A DNA stretch of 64,000 nucleotides, from positions 186,001 through 250,000 of the forward strand of contig NZ_SADD01000001.1 of the NCBI RefSeq assembly GCF_004005565.1, in the 5' to 3' direction. This DNA is from Lujinxingia sediminis (GTDB taxonomy: Bacteria > Myxococcota_A > Bradymonadia > Bradymonadales > Bradymonadaceae). The notes beneath the pieces were generated by a model. It saw only the letters and a program-made list of their open reading frames with translations. It ran no database searches and was not told the origin of the DNA. A program made the translations under genes and the position numbers. Shown piece after piece: positions 36,765 through 45,302 of this stretch (its first letter is position 1; each line of letters begins with the position of its first letter).

Positions 36765-37724
36765 ATGACGCGAGTCTATACGACGATCGAGGAGGCCGGC
36801 GCCGGGCTTAAGCGCTCGGTGGTGACGATTGGCAACTTTGACGGGATGCACCTGGGGCATCAGGCCATCTTTGCGCAGGTTAAGGCGCAGGCTGCAGTGC
36901 AGGGGGCGACCTCTGTGGCGATGACCTTTGACCCGCATCCGGTGGCGTTTTTCCGGCCGGAGGCCGCGCCGGCCAAACTCAGTGTTTCGCCGCAGCGTTA
37001 TGCGCTGATGGGAAGCTACGGGGTGGAGGCGGTGGTGGCGTTGCGCTTTGATCAGGCGCTGGCCTCGATGCGCCCGCAGGCGTTTATTGAAGAGGTACTC
37101 GTGGAAGGGCTGGGGGCAGTGGAGGTGGTGGTCGGTGAAGACTTCCGTTTTGGTCATCGCCGCGAGGGGACCACGGCGTTGTTGCGAGAGCAGGGGGAGC
37201 GTTTTGGTCTGAAAGTGGTGGTCCCGACGCTTGTGAAGGTGGACGGGGAGGTGGTCAGCTCGACACGGGTGCGGGGGTGCGTGGTCGCCGGCGAGTTGGA
37301 GATGGCGCGCAGACTACTGGGCCGTCCTCATCGTTTGATGGGGGAGGTCGTTCACGGGGAGGCGCGGGGGCGCGCGCTGGGGTTTCCGACAGCCAATCTG
37401 GCGGTGGCCGAGGGGATGGCGCTGCCGCCTGATGGGGTTTATGCCACGCGACTTGCTGTGGGGGACGCGCATGGGGGCTGGCAGGCGATCACCAATATTG
37501 GCACGCGGCCAACCTTCGGGGGCGGGGCGCGCACGGTGGAAACCTTCGTGTTGGAGGAGGGGGTTGGCGAGGAGCTTGATCTCTATGGCGAAGATGTTTC
37601 GCTGTCGCTTTACCGCCATGTTCGGCCGGAGATGAGGTTTGAGTCGCCCGCGGCACTTGTCGCGCAAATTCAAGAAGATGTGGCGCAGGTGCGCGCCTAT
37701 TTTGAGGAGGGCCGTGATGCCTGA
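36765..37724 (+). CDS. ribF: Bifunctional riboflavin kinase/FAD synthetase
   Basis: 319 residues from the ATG at 36765. The N-terminal FMN adenylyltransferase half has the nucleotidyltransferase motif IGNFDGMHLGH and DPHPVAFF; the C-terminal riboflavin-kinase half has GRALGFPTANL with the following PPDGVYA and TNIGTRPTF. It turns riboflavin into FMN and then FAD in the cytoplasm. Length is normal for the bifunctional type. Its end overlaps the thioesterase gene by 8 nt, so the two are co-translated. Confidence 0.96.
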   Translation: MTRVYTTIEEAGAGLKRSVVTIGNFDGMHLGHQAIFAQVKAQAAVQGATSVAMTFDPHPVAFFRPEAAPAKLSVSPQRYALMGSYGVEAVVALRFDQALASMRPQAFIEEVLVEGLGAVEVVVGEDFRFGHRREGTTALLREQGERFGLKVVVPTLVKVDGEVVSSTRVRGCVVAGELEMARRLLGRPHRLMGEVVHGEARGRALGFPTANLAVAEGMALPPDGVYATRLAVGDAHGGWQAITNIGTRPTFGGGARTVETFVLEEGVGEELDLYGEDVSLSLYRHVRPEMRFESPAALVAQIQEDVAQVRAYFEEGRDA

Positions 37725-38178
37725 GCCTGAGGTTTTGATGCGTTTCGCGTCTGAGGAGCATAGTGTGGCGAGCTGGCGGTCGATGTGGCCGGAGCTACGC
37801 CGGGGCACGGCGCTTGAGGTGCACGGAGTGGAGCTTCTTGCCGCGGACGACGAGGGCATTGAGCTCTCGATGGTCATGGGGCCGCATGCCTTGCAGCCCT
37901 TCGGGCTCTTGCACGGGGGCATCAGCATGTTGCTGGGAGAGTCGGCGGCGAGCATGCATGCGTGCTGGAAGCTCGACCTGACAAGGCGGGTGCCGGTGGG
38001 CATCGAGATCAATGGCTCGCATATGCGCAGCGCGACCGAGGGGGTGATCTTGACGCGGGGGCGAGTGCTGCGAAAGAGCCGCACGTTGATCCATCACGAG
38101 GTCGAGATTGTGCAGGCCGAGAGTGGGAAGACGCTCTCGGTGATTCGGGTGACCAATCTCTTTAAGTCGATCGCGTGA
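37717..38178 (+). CDS. PaaI-family hotdog thioesterase
   Basis: 153 residues from the ATG at 37717, preceded by GAGGAGG and overlapping the end of ribF. Hotdog-fold signature with LLHGGISMLLGESAAS (His-Gly-Gly, then the helix carrying the acidic catalytic residue) and GIEINGSHMRSATEG, typical of PaaI/1,4-dihydroxy-2-naphthoyl-CoA or phenylacetate-related acyl-CoA thioesterases. Cytoplasmic, and likely a tetramer. The natural acyl-CoA cannot be read off. Confidence 0.88.
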   Translation: MPEPEVLMRFASEEHSVASWRSMWPELRRGTALEVHGVELLAADDEGIELSMVMGPHALQPFGLLHGGISMLLGESAASMHACWKLDLTRRVPVGIEINGSHMRSATEGVILTRGRVLRKSRTLIHHEVEIVQAESGKTLSVIRVTNLFKSIA

Positions 38179-38387
38179 TCGCTGGTCGCCACGGGGGGAG
38201 GGGGTGGGGTGACGCGACGCGACGCATGGGTGCTTGTTCTCTTTGAAGATGTGGCTAAGGTGGCGCGCGGTCTGGCCCTGAACATGGCCCTCGAACGCCG
38301 CTCAAAGGAAGGGGCGGCGCGGGGTGTCCCGGGCAGGTCCGATCCGGAGTTGATGTCGAAGTTATGAAACCAGAAGTGGAGACGTTG

Positions 38388-39416
38388 ATGTTGAAGTTGC
38401 AGAAGTTGGGAGTCGCGCTGGGAACCGGTTTGTCGGTGATGGCGATGGCAAGCGGGGCGATGGCGCAGGATGCCGATGCGCCGAAGTACGTGGGTCAGGA
38501 GCAGCTTGAGGTTGACGAGCAGCCTCAGGGCTTCAGCGGAAGCCTGGGGGTGGAAGCCAGCTTTAACCTGGTGTCCAACCAGAATGTGATCGGTCAGAAC
38601 GAGGGGACGTCCTTTTTGCTGGGCGGGGCGGTCAACGGTGGGCTCGACTATTTTTCGGGCAAGCACCAGTGGCGCAATACGCTGCTCTACAATACGAGCT
38701 GGGCGCGCACGCCTGTGATTCAGGAGTTTGTGAAGAACAACGACAAGCTCGAGATCGAGAGCATTTATAACTACCTGCTCAACGACTGGATCGGGCCTTA
38801 CGGGCGTGCGAGTGCGGAGACGAGCTGGTTTGCGACGGAGCTCGTGAGCGAGGAGCCCACCGGCTACCTGATCAGCCGGGAGGATGGGAGTGTGGACGGG
38901 GAGGTCACCGATCGCCTGCGCGTGGCCGATCCGCTGACGCCGCTCAACCTCTTCCAGTCGGTTGGTGTGGCGCTGGAGCCGGTGCGCAAGGAGGCGATTC
39001 GCGCCACGTTGCGCGTGGGCTTTGGTGCACGTGAGGCGTTGGCTGCCGGCGTGCTCGTGGTCCAGGACGACGGTGGAACCTCCGACGTGGAGCTCGTGGA
39101 GTTGAGCAACGCCTACCAGGCCGGTGCCGAGGCTTTCATCGGTGTGGAGGGTAAGTTCCCGGAACAGCGTGTGGACTACCGGGTGGGAGCCACAGCGCTG
39201 ATGCCCTTCTTGAACAACGATGATCAGAACCGCTCCCCCTTTGAGCTGACGCGCATCGGGATGACGGGCAAGGTGCGGGTGGCGATTGTGGATTGGATGG
39301 GCCTGACCTACAGCCTGATGGTGCTGAGCGATCCGCAGCTTTTGGATGAGACTCAGGTTCAGAACAGCGTGCTGTTGACCTTCAACTACACGTTGATCGA
39401 CACCAACGAGGAGTAA
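38388..39416 (+). CDS. DUF3078-like exported beta-rich protein
   Basis: 342 residues from the ATG at 38388 (GTGGAGA just upstream); an in-frame ATG at 38364 is possible. Signal peptide ends SGAMAQ. The mature protein is beta-rich with the DUF3078-like run GFSGSLGVEASFNLVSNQN, WRNTLLYNTSWARTP and NDKLEIESIYNYLL. DUF3078 proteins are predicted outer-membrane or periplasmic and mostly come from Bacteroidota and delta-like bacteria; their role is not known. The protease gene at 39421 follows after 4 nt. Confidence 0.82.
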   Translation: MLKLQKLGVALGTGLSVMAMASGAMAQDADAPKYVGQEQLEVDEQPQGFSGSLGVEASFNLVSNQNVIGQNEGTSFLLGGAVNGGLDYFSGKHQWRNTLLYNTSWARTPVIQEFVKNNDKLEIESIYNYLLNDWIGPYGRASAETSWFATELVSEEPTGYLISREDGSVDGEVTDRLRVADPLTPLNLFQSVGVALEPVRKEAIRATLRVGFGAREALAAGVLVVQDDGGTSDVELVELSNAYQAGAEAFIGVEGKFPEQRVDYRVGATALMPFLNNDDQNRSPFELTRIGMTGKVRVAIVDWMGLTYSLMVLSDPQLLDETQVQNSVLLTFNYTLIDTNEE

Positions 39417-39420
39417 GGTT

Positions 39421-40368
39421 GTGGCGGCAGGCGATGGGGCAGAGTCGAAGGTTGGGGGGGCGCTGAGGCGCTATTTGACGTGGACCTTCATCGCGTGCTG
39501 GGGGTGGGCCGGAGCCTTGTTTCTGGCGGGGGTGGAGTACGGCGGGGCGATGAGTCTTATCATCGCCCTGCCTTATATGTTGATTCCGGCGATCGTGGCG
39601 ATGGTGGTCGATCGTGGTGGGGGTCGGCGAGTGAGGGAGAGTCTGGCGATACGCCTCAAGCTCAACCGGTGGTGGGCCGTGGGGTGGGTTCTTCCGGTGG
39701 TGCTGGCATTTGCGGCGCTCTTTGCGGCGCTGCTGATTCCCGGGGTGGGGTTTGATGTGGGCATGGGGGGAATGCTGGAGACGCTGAGCGGAGTGTTGCC
39801 GTCCGATGAGATGGCAAAGGCGGAGCAGGCATTGGCGCAATTTCCGCCGCTGCTCTTTTTGTTGATTCAGCTGGTTCAGGGGTTGGTGGCCGGGGCGACG
39901 ATCAACGCGGTGTTCGCCTTCGGGGAGGAGGCTGGCTGGCGCGGGCTGATGTTGCGGGAGCTGGCGCCGATGGGGTTCTGGAAGAGTGCGTTGGTGATCG
40001 GGGCTGTGTGGGGGGTGTGGCATGCGCCATTGATTTTGCAGGGGCACAATTACCCGGAGCATCCGGTGCTGGGGGTAGGGATGATGACGCTGTGGTGCGT
40101 GCTGCTCTCTCCGCTCTTCAGCTGGGTGACGGTGAGGGGGGGCTCGGTGTTGGTGGCGGCGCTGATGCACGGGACGCTCAATGCGACCTTTGCGTTTTCG
40201 TTTCTGTATCTGGATCGGACGATTCCGCTGGTGACGGGGCTCAACGGGGTTGTGGGGATGGGGGTGTTGGTGGTGGCCAACGTGCTGCTCTGGGTTGTGG
40301 GGCGGCCGGAGCTCGATGGCGGGATGTGGGCTCCGGGGGCGGAGGGTGGAGGCCCCGAGGCCGAGTAG
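39421..40368 (+). CDS. CPBP-family intramembrane metalloprotease
   Basis: 315 residues, GTG start with GAGGAG six bases upstream. About eight membrane helices and the CPBP (type II CAAX-processing/bacteriocin-processing) motifs in order: EEAGWRG (Glu-Glu, Arg), the second motif WGVWHAP with His, and the third HGTLNA with His and Asn. It should cleave substrates within the inner membrane with a zinc or general-base mechanism. It is 4 nt from the DUF3078-like gene, so the latter or another envelope protein could be processed by it. It is the last gene before the tandem repeat array. Confidence 0.9.
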   Translation: MAAGDGAESKVGGALRRYLTWTFIACWGWAGALFLAGVEYGGAMSLIIALPYMLIPAIVAMVVDRGGGRRVRESLAIRLKLNRWWAVGWVLPVVLAFAALFAALLIPGVGFDVGMGGMLETLSGVLPSDEMAKAEQALAQFPPLLFLLIQLVQGLVAGATINAVFAFGEEAGWRGLMLRELAPMGFWKSALVIGAVWGVWHAPLILQGHNYPEHPVLGVGMMTLWCVLLSPLFSWVTVRGGSVLVAALMHGTLNATFAFSFLYLDRTIPLVTGLNGVVGMGVLVVANVLLWVVGRPELDGGMWAPGAEGGGPEAE

Positions 40369-40378
40369 GCGTTCTGTG

Positions 40379-40630
40379 CTGGCGAGAAGTGGAGGTGGGG
40401 ATGCCGAGTAGCGGATCTCGCTGGCGAGAACGCCAGGTCGGGGTTCCGAGTAGCGGATCTCGCTGGCGAGAACGCCAGGTCGGGGTTCCGAGTAGCAGAT
40501 CTCGCTGGCGAGAACGCCAGGTCGGGGTTCCGAGTAGCAGATCTCGCTGGCGAGAACGCCAGGTCGGGGTTCCGAGTAGCGGATCTCGCTGGCGAGAAGT
40601 GCATATAGGGGTTCCAAACATCACTTCTTG
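40379..40630. repeat. Tandem array of 42-bp repeats, each with a hairpin
   Basis: Six 42-bp units: 40379-40420, 40421-40462, 40463-40504, 40505-40546, 40547-40588 and 40589-40630, followed by a partial seventh. The four middle units differ only at one position (G/A at the tagcRgatct site). They contain CTGGCG-AGAA-CGCCAG, a 6-bp perfect hairpin. The outer units share the first ~11 bases but lose the second half of the hairpin. Because 42 is a multiple of three, frames remain open across the array on both strands, but no supported gene is present. Confidence 0.95.
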
Positions 40631-40653
40631 CCGGCGAGAAGTGATGTTTGGAA
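40612..40653. other. 17-bp perfect inverted repeat at the end of the repeat array
   Basis: TTCCAAACATCACTTCT (40612-40628) and its exact complement (40637-40653) flank the 8-base loop TGCCGGCG. It overlaps the last repeat unit and a partial copy of the unit start. The stem is long enough for a cruciform or a stable RNA hairpin, but no U-run follows it. Confidence 0.9.
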
Positions 40654-40854
40654 TGTTATGTTTGTGAAGGTCTTGTGCCGAGTCGCGTACTCAGGGGGGA
40701 ATGTCGAGCGGGTGCCGAGGCGTATCGGCCGCATGGCTTCGCGTGCGAGCGACGCGGGCCGGGATGATGTGCGGCCGTGTCGGAGAAAAGGCAGATGGCG
40801 CCGGACCAGGGGAGGTGAGCAGGTCGCGCAATACGGCGTAGGGCGTCGAAGGTA
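40654..40854. other. Non-coding stretch after the repeat array
   Basis: Together with the array this makes ~485 bases between the protease and acetyltransferase genes. After the inverted repeat I see no supported gene, terminator or promoter in this part. Frames that look open here overlap the array and have no ribosome site. Confidence 0.4.
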
Positions 40855-41349
40855 CTAGAGTCGACGCTCCATAAACACGGCGTCTTCGTCGTAGCCTTCA
40901 GCAGGACGCAGGGGGCGGAACCCCTGCTTTTCCCAGAAAGGGGCGGCGTCTTGCACGGCGACAAGCGTGATCACCTCAAAGCCGTGCGTAGTGGCCGCGT
41001 CTACCAGCGAGGCGATGAGCGTCGAGGCGACGCCACGGCCGGAGCAGGCCGGGTCGACGGCGACATCATGCAGGTGCAGCGCGTCAGCGTCGTGGTGACG
41101 TTCGGTGAGGATACGACCCAGCCCGGGGCTTTCCTGCGAGGGCCAGGGGTGGGCCAGAAGGTAGCCCGCCAGGCGCCCCGTGTCCTCATCGGCCGGGACA
41201 CCGAAACAAAACTCCGGGGCCAGCGCGATCTTTGAGAGCAATGCGTCGGTGGGCTCCTGGAGGCCTTCTCCGTAGGCAAGGCACTGAAGTCGGTCGAGCT
41301 CGGGGGCGTCGGCTGGCCGGAGCGGACGCGGTGCAATCGTCGATGTCAT
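40855..41349 (-). CDS. GNAT-family N-acetyltransferase
   Basis: 164 residues from the ATG at 41349. The compact GNAT fold is visible: N-terminal PRPLRPADAPELDRLQ, then LHLHDVAVDPACSGRGVASTLIASLVD containing the acetyl-CoA pyrophosphate-binding R/Q-x-x-G-x-G/A loop (here Ser-Gly-Arg-Gly-Val-Ala), and the C-terminal DAAPFWEKQGFRPL. It transfers an acetyl group from acetyl-CoA to an amine; the acceptor is unknown. The terminator-like hairpin in front of it separates it from the FG-GAP gene upstream on the same strand. Confidence 0.9.
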   Translation of the reverse strand: MTSTIAPRPLRPADAPELDRLQCLAYGEGLQEPTDALLSKIALAPEFCFGVPADEDTGRLAGYLLAHPWPSQESPGLGRILTERHHDADALHLHDVAVDPACSGRGVASTLIASLVDAATTHGFEVITLVAVQDAAPFWEKQGFRPLRPAEGYDEDAVFMERRL

Positions 41350-41374
41350 GGTGATTCTCCTCGCAGATATAGAA

Positions 41375-41402
41375 ACACCGGCCCCATCTCCGGGGCCGGT
41401 GT
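41375..41402 (-). terminator. Intrinsic terminator of the FG-GAP operon
   Basis: An 11-bp perfect stem ACACCGGCCCC/GGGGCCGGTGT with a 6-base loop. Read on the minus strand it is followed by TTTCTATAT, so it can end the transcript of the FG-GAP gene whose stop is at 41429. Confidence 0.85.
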
Positions 41403-41428
41403 CAGCGGTGGTGAACTCGTCGATGGTA

Positions 41429-43777
41429 TCAGCCCGGGATGGGGGCGCACACCCCGTTGTTGAGGCAGTAGAAGCCGTCCCGGCATTGGTCGTTGGCGGT
41501 GCAATTGCAACCGACAGTAGCTCGCAGCTCGTTGTTATCCTCGTTGCACTCGCGGAAGTTGCGCTGGCCGGTGCCGTCATCGTTGATGCGTGCGATGACT
41601 TCCACCTGCTGACCGTCGCCGGCCTGAATGGGGGCATCGTACCAGTCGTAGTTAAACTCATGGCGAGCGCCCGGGGCCAGCAGGTCGTCGGAGAGCACGA
41701 CGTCGATGAGTGTCTCCTGGCCGCCCTCGACCAGATAGAGAGCGACGGGGAGGCCTTCGATCACACCGCGGCTTCCCTGGTTGGCGGCGATGAAGGTCAG
41801 GGTGAGGTGATCGTCATTGCAGACGCCACTTCCCTCGCTGACGACGAGATCGGGGGCGTTGAAGAGGCCTTCGCCCTGGACGTTCTGGCGGTAGTTGTTG
41901 AGGTAGTCGCGGCTCCAGTTGTCAATGCGTCCGGAGGGGATGGCACCGGGGCGGTTGACGGTGCCCGGGCAGAGGGCGTCGTCGATACCATCGCAGACGT
42001 TGGTGACGCTGTAGGCGTGCTGGTTCCAGACGGGGCGCGTGGCGACCCAGCGGTTCTCGATGTCGCGGATGACGCGCACGCCGTTGGAGGCGCCGCCAAG
42101 ATCTTCGAAGCCCGGCCATTTCAGGGCGCAGTTACCGCCGACGCCGGAGTAGTCGTTGGAGATCACGACGATCTCGGCGTGGTAGTCGGCGTCGACGTCC
42201 ACGATGACGGGAAGCTCGCGGGTGGTGCCGCTGGTGTTGGCGATCTGGAAGAAGAGGTCGGTGCTGCCGTCGGGGTTGCCTTCGCCGTCGTAGACGCGCA
42301 GGAAGCACTCGTCGCCGTAGACGACCTCGGCTTTGCCGTCGCCCTGGAAGTCAAAGACCGAGGATCCGGTGACACGGCTGGAGAAGTCCTGGGAGGGGAG
42401 CTTCCACATCAGCTCTCCGCGCTCGTTGAAGACCACGTAGAAGCAGGCGCCGGCGGTGGCGACGTTGGGCAGGCCGTCGCCGTTGAAGTCAGCGATGGTG
42501 GGGGGACCGGCACCGTTGGTGTTGCACTGGGTGGTGGAGTAGTGGGGATGGCCCTCGGTGGGCATGGAGGCGGTCCAGATCAGCTCTCCGGTGACTCCGT
42601 CGTGGAGTTTGACGGCGGCTGCGACGTTTCCGGTGATGATGGCGACTTCCGGGAGGCCGTCGAAGTCGCCGTAGGCGAAGGTGCCGTTGATCACCTGACC
42701 GAAGTCAGCCACGGCGGGGAAGCCGCCGACGCCGTCGTTGTAGGTCCAGAAGGTGGGGCATTCGGCGGTGGTGTCGGAGGTGCGGTTGAAGCTGAAGGCG
42801 CCGTTGGACGCGACCACCTCCAGGTTGCCGGTGCCATCGAGGTCCGCCACGATCGCGTTCTTGGGCGTGGCGCCGACCTCAGCGTTGCTGCAGAGCTCGG
42901 CACCGGTGGCGCCGTCGAAGACGCGGTTGTTGGCGACGACTTCAATACGGCCGTCGTGGTCGAGGTCGACGAGGTAGGCACCGTCCCAGCTCATGGAGAA
43001 GCCGGGAGTGCGCCACATCTCGGTAAACCCGGTGGTGTGATCATCGAAGGCGATAAGGCCCTGGCCGCCACTGAGGACGGCGACGATCTCGTTGCGCCCG
43101 TCGCGGTCAATATCGCCTACGGCCAGCGAGGAGGCACCGGAGACGCGCACGGCCGGATCGGTGAGGTCGAAGACCGGCTCGTAGGTGCGTCCGTTGACTG
43201 CCCGCAGGATGCTGTCGACGTTGTAGGCGCTATTTTTGAATGTGGAGAAGATGATCTCGGGGATGCCGTCGCCGGTGATGTCGACGACGGCGGGGGTCAT
43301 CATGATCTGCTTATGCTCCGGCTCCGGGGTGGTTTCATCGGCCTGCCAGGCCACGTCGACGACCGGGTCAAAGACGTCGCCCTCGGGCTGGTAGATGCAG
43401 GCGTCGCCCAGGTCGGGCAGGCAGCGCTCGAGGGTGGGCTCGCAGAAGTTGCCCTCGGGGCAGTCCAGAGTGTTCTCGCAGGCGTCGCCCGGGGTGACGC
43501 AGCCACCGGCCAGGCAGAGCTGATCGGGCCCGCAGCAGTCGTCGTTACAGACCTGCAGCGCGGGGCACTGAGGGGTGATATCAGGCTGGCCGGCGTCGTT
43601 TTCAGCGTCCGGGAGGTCGCCGCCGTCGGGGCGGCCCGAATCCAGCTCGGTGTCGCCTTCAAAGGCATCGCGATCGTTGTCGGGGCCGGTCAGGCCGCCG
43701 GTGTCCGCGCAGTCGCCGCAGCCGGAGAGGGCCAGCGCCAGAAGGGCCACTTTCAAAGAGAGTGAGAGCGTGCGCAT
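41429..43777 (-). CDS. Cys-rich lipoprotein with FG-GAP/VCBS repeats and CARDB-like domain
   Basis: 782 residues from the ATG at 43777. Signal peptide with lipobox LALSGC. A short acidic linker is followed by a Cys-rich region (CNDDCCGPDQLC, CENTLDCPEGNFC) resembling EGF/EB-like modules, then seven or so repeats with the Ca-binding DXDXDG pattern (DITGDGIPEI, DIDRDGRNEI, DLDHDGRIEV, DFNGDGLPNV, DFQGDGKAEV), which form a beta-propeller of the integrin/VCBS type. A CARDB-like adhesion domain and a second Cys-rich tail (CNCTANDQC, CLNNGVCAP) complete it. Likely a surface or outer-membrane-anchored adhesin or carbohydrate-binding protein. It ends the lipoprotein/LolD/FtsX operon. Confidence 0.9.
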   Translation of the reverse strand: MRTLSLSLKVALLALALSGCGDCADTGGLTGPDNDRDAFEGDTELDSGRPDGGDLPDAENDAGQPDITPQCPALQVCNDDCCGPDQLCLAGGCVTPGDACENTLDCPEGNFCEPTLERCLPDLGDACIYQPEGDVFDPVVDVAWQADETTPEPEHKQIMMTPAVVDITGDGIPEIIFSTFKNSAYNVDSILRAVNGRTYEPVFDLTDPAVRVSGASSLAVGDIDRDGRNEIVAVLSGGQGLIAFDDHTTGFTEMWRTPGFSMSWDGAYLVDLDHDGRIEVVANNRVFDGATGAELCSNAEVGATPKNAIVADLDGTGNLEVVASNGAFSFNRTSDTTAECPTFWTYNDGVGGFPAVADFGQVINGTFAYGDFDGLPEVAIITGNVAAAVKLHDGVTGELIWTASMPTEGHPHYSTTQCNTNGAGPPTIADFNGDGLPNVATAGACFYVVFNERGELMWKLPSQDFSSRVTGSSVFDFQGDGKAEVVYGDECFLRVYDGEGNPDGSTDLFFQIANTSGTTRELPVIVDVDADYHAEIVVISNDYSGVGGNCALKWPGFEDLGGASNGVRVIRDIENRWVATRPVWNQHAYSVTNVCDGIDDALCPGTVNRPGAIPSGRIDNWSRDYLNNYRQNVQGEGLFNAPDLVVSEGSGVCNDDHLTLTFIAANQGSRGVIEGLPVALYLVEGGQETLIDVVLSDDLLAPGARHEFNYDWYDAPIQAGDGQQVEVIARINDDGTGQRNFRECNEDNNELRATVGCNCTANDQCRDGFYCLNNGVCAPIPG

Positions 43778-43808
43778 GCAAGACCTCAGTATGAGTAGAA
43801 GGTATCGA

Positions 43809-45302
43809 TCAGCGAGAGGTAAGGGCGGCGGCCGGAGAGATGGCTCCGGCGCGGCGCGCGGGTAAAAGTGCACCAAGCCAGCAGAATAAAAGAGCAGTGG
43901 CCAGTCCCAGGGCAGCCATCCAGGGCTGCCAGCCAAAGAGGGAGTTTGGCTTAAAAGGAAAGTCGCCTACCAGCGAGTGAAACGCAAGGTCTAGGCCATA
44001 CGCCGCCAGCCAGCCCAGCAGCAGGCCAGAGGCCGCGGCGAGGAGGGCGACGACGGTGGCCTCACCGAGCACCAGGAGGTGGATGGTGCGGCGAGTGGCC
44101 CCGAGGGCGCGCATCAGTCCAATCTCGGCGCGGCGCTCCAGCACCATCATCGAGAAGGTGTGGGTGATGTTGAGCGCGGAGATGCCCAGGATGATCAGCG
44201 CGATGAGGTTAAAGAGCAGCGTGATCAGCGAGATGAGCAGCCCGATGCGCTCGGCCTGCTGATGACGAGCGGAGAGTTGCAGGCCGAGATCTTCGGTAAG
44301 GCGGCGAGTGAGCGGGGCGACCTGGTCGTTGGAGCGGGCCTCGACGAGCAGGGAGTGGTAGGTGTCGGCGCTCTGATCGCCGGAGTAGCGGCGGTTGAGG
44401 CGTTGCACGACGCTCAAGGGGAGAGTCGCGCCCATGGGCATGGCGCGCTCGGAGAAGCCGACAAGGCGCGCGCGCTCGGTCTGGCGAGCGGCGCGCTCAT
44501 TGCGGCCGAGAAAGCTCTGGCCGAGGACCAGATCGAACTCCAGGCCGACGAGCATCGCTTCGGAGAGGCGCGGGAGCTGGCCACCGATGCCCTGACTGCC
44601 TTTGAGCGCGGTGCGCAGGCTTCCGTTGAAGAGCTCAATGAGGTTGGGGTGGGCAATGACCGGGATGGGCCAGGCGCAGGTGCGACGTTGGGCGTGGCAG
44701 TAGGCCTGGGCCCCGCAGCTCTTGCTCACGTCGTCGCCCGGGGTGCATGATGTCGGCTCACAGACCCCTTCTGCGCATTGAAAGCCTGTGGGGCAGGGGG
44801 CGTTTGCCTGGCAGGAGGCCGGGGCGGCGTGGTCGATAAAGCCCAGCGGGTCGGGGATGGTCTCGTCGACAAGGTTCTGGGGGATGCCGTCGGCGATGAA
44901 CTCGATGGTGAGATCGCGACCGAGGAGGGAGCCGCCGCCGCGGGCGCTGGCCGGAAAGGTGAGTTTTTGTTTGGGGAAGACCGCCTCGACCTCCTCGAGT
45001 TCGGCGACGCGGCGTACCAGCCGGTCATCGAGGCCGCCGCCCGAGCCGAAGAGGCCGCCCAGGGAGGGGCCTTCGGCGGCCGGGTCGACGACCTCAAGCT
45101 GCCCGATCACAAAGACGCGCTCCAGGATCTGCGTGCGTACGCCTTCGCCCAGGGCGGTGAAGAAGAAGAGGGTGGCGATGCCCACGGCCACACCCAGCCC
45201 GGAGAGGGCGAAGTGGGCACGGTTGCGGCGAAGGCTCTGGGTGACCAGGGCCATCAGGCGACTTCGGGACGAAGAAGAGGCTGGGGAGGCTGAGGAGCTC
45301 AC
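43809..45302 (-). CDS. FtsX/MacB-type ABC permease with a Cys-rich insertion
   Basis: 497 residues. One N-terminal membrane helix (~31-53) and three C-terminal helices with the FtsX-type pattern (LMRALGATRRTIHLLVLGE, where the cytoplasmic coupling helix is seen, and LLPARRAGAISPAAAL at the end). The extracytoplasmic domain between them contains an insertion at about residues 160-212 with eight cysteines (164, 170, 176, 181, 186, 196, 202, 209), written as CPTGFQC and CEPTSC and similar. It overlaps the LolD-like ATPase gene by 4 nt. It resembles MacB or LolC/E export or lipoprotein-release permeases; the Cys-rich part is unusual for that family. Confidence 0.9.
   Translation of the reverse strand: MSSSASPASSSSRSRLMALVTQSLRRNRAHFALSGLGVAVGIATLFFFTALGEGVRTQILERVFVIGQLEVVDPAAEGPSLGGLFGSGGGLDDRLVRRVAELEEVEAVFPKQKLTFPASARGGGSLLGRDLTIEFIADGIPQNLVDETIPDPLGFIDHAAPASCQANAPCPTGFQCAEGVCEPTSCTPGDDVSKSCGAQAYCHAQRRTCAWPIPVIAHPNLIELFNGSLRTALKGSQGIGGQLPRLSEAMLVGLEFDLVLGQSFLGRNERAARQTERARLVGFSERAMPMGATLPLSVVQRLNRRYSGDQSADTYHSLLVEARSNDQVAPLTRRLTEDLGLQLSARHQQAERIGLLISLITLLFNLIALIILGISALNITHTFSMMVLERRAEIGLMRALGATRRTIHLLVLGEATVVALLAAASGLLLGWLAAYGLDLAFHSLVGDFPFKPNSLFGWQPWMAALGLATALLFCWLGALLPARRAGAISPAAALTSR

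Noticed and set aside
40050-40624. Open frames on both strands across the 42-bp repeat array that give repeating 14-residue peptides
   Set aside because: Any array with a unit divisible by three keeps frames open. There is no ribosome site or signal, and the frames run into the CPBP protease gene.
40379-40653. Possible CRISPR array
   Set aside because: The units are directly joined with no unique spacers between them, and no cas gene is seen in the window.
41348-43765. A very long plus-strand open frame (805 codons) opposite the FG-GAP lipoprotein gene
   Set aside because: It is rich in Val, Asp, Gly and Ala without any domain, starts without a ribosome site, and lies exactly against a gene with signal peptide, Ca-binding repeats and Cys modules. 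High GC content keeps antisense frames open.
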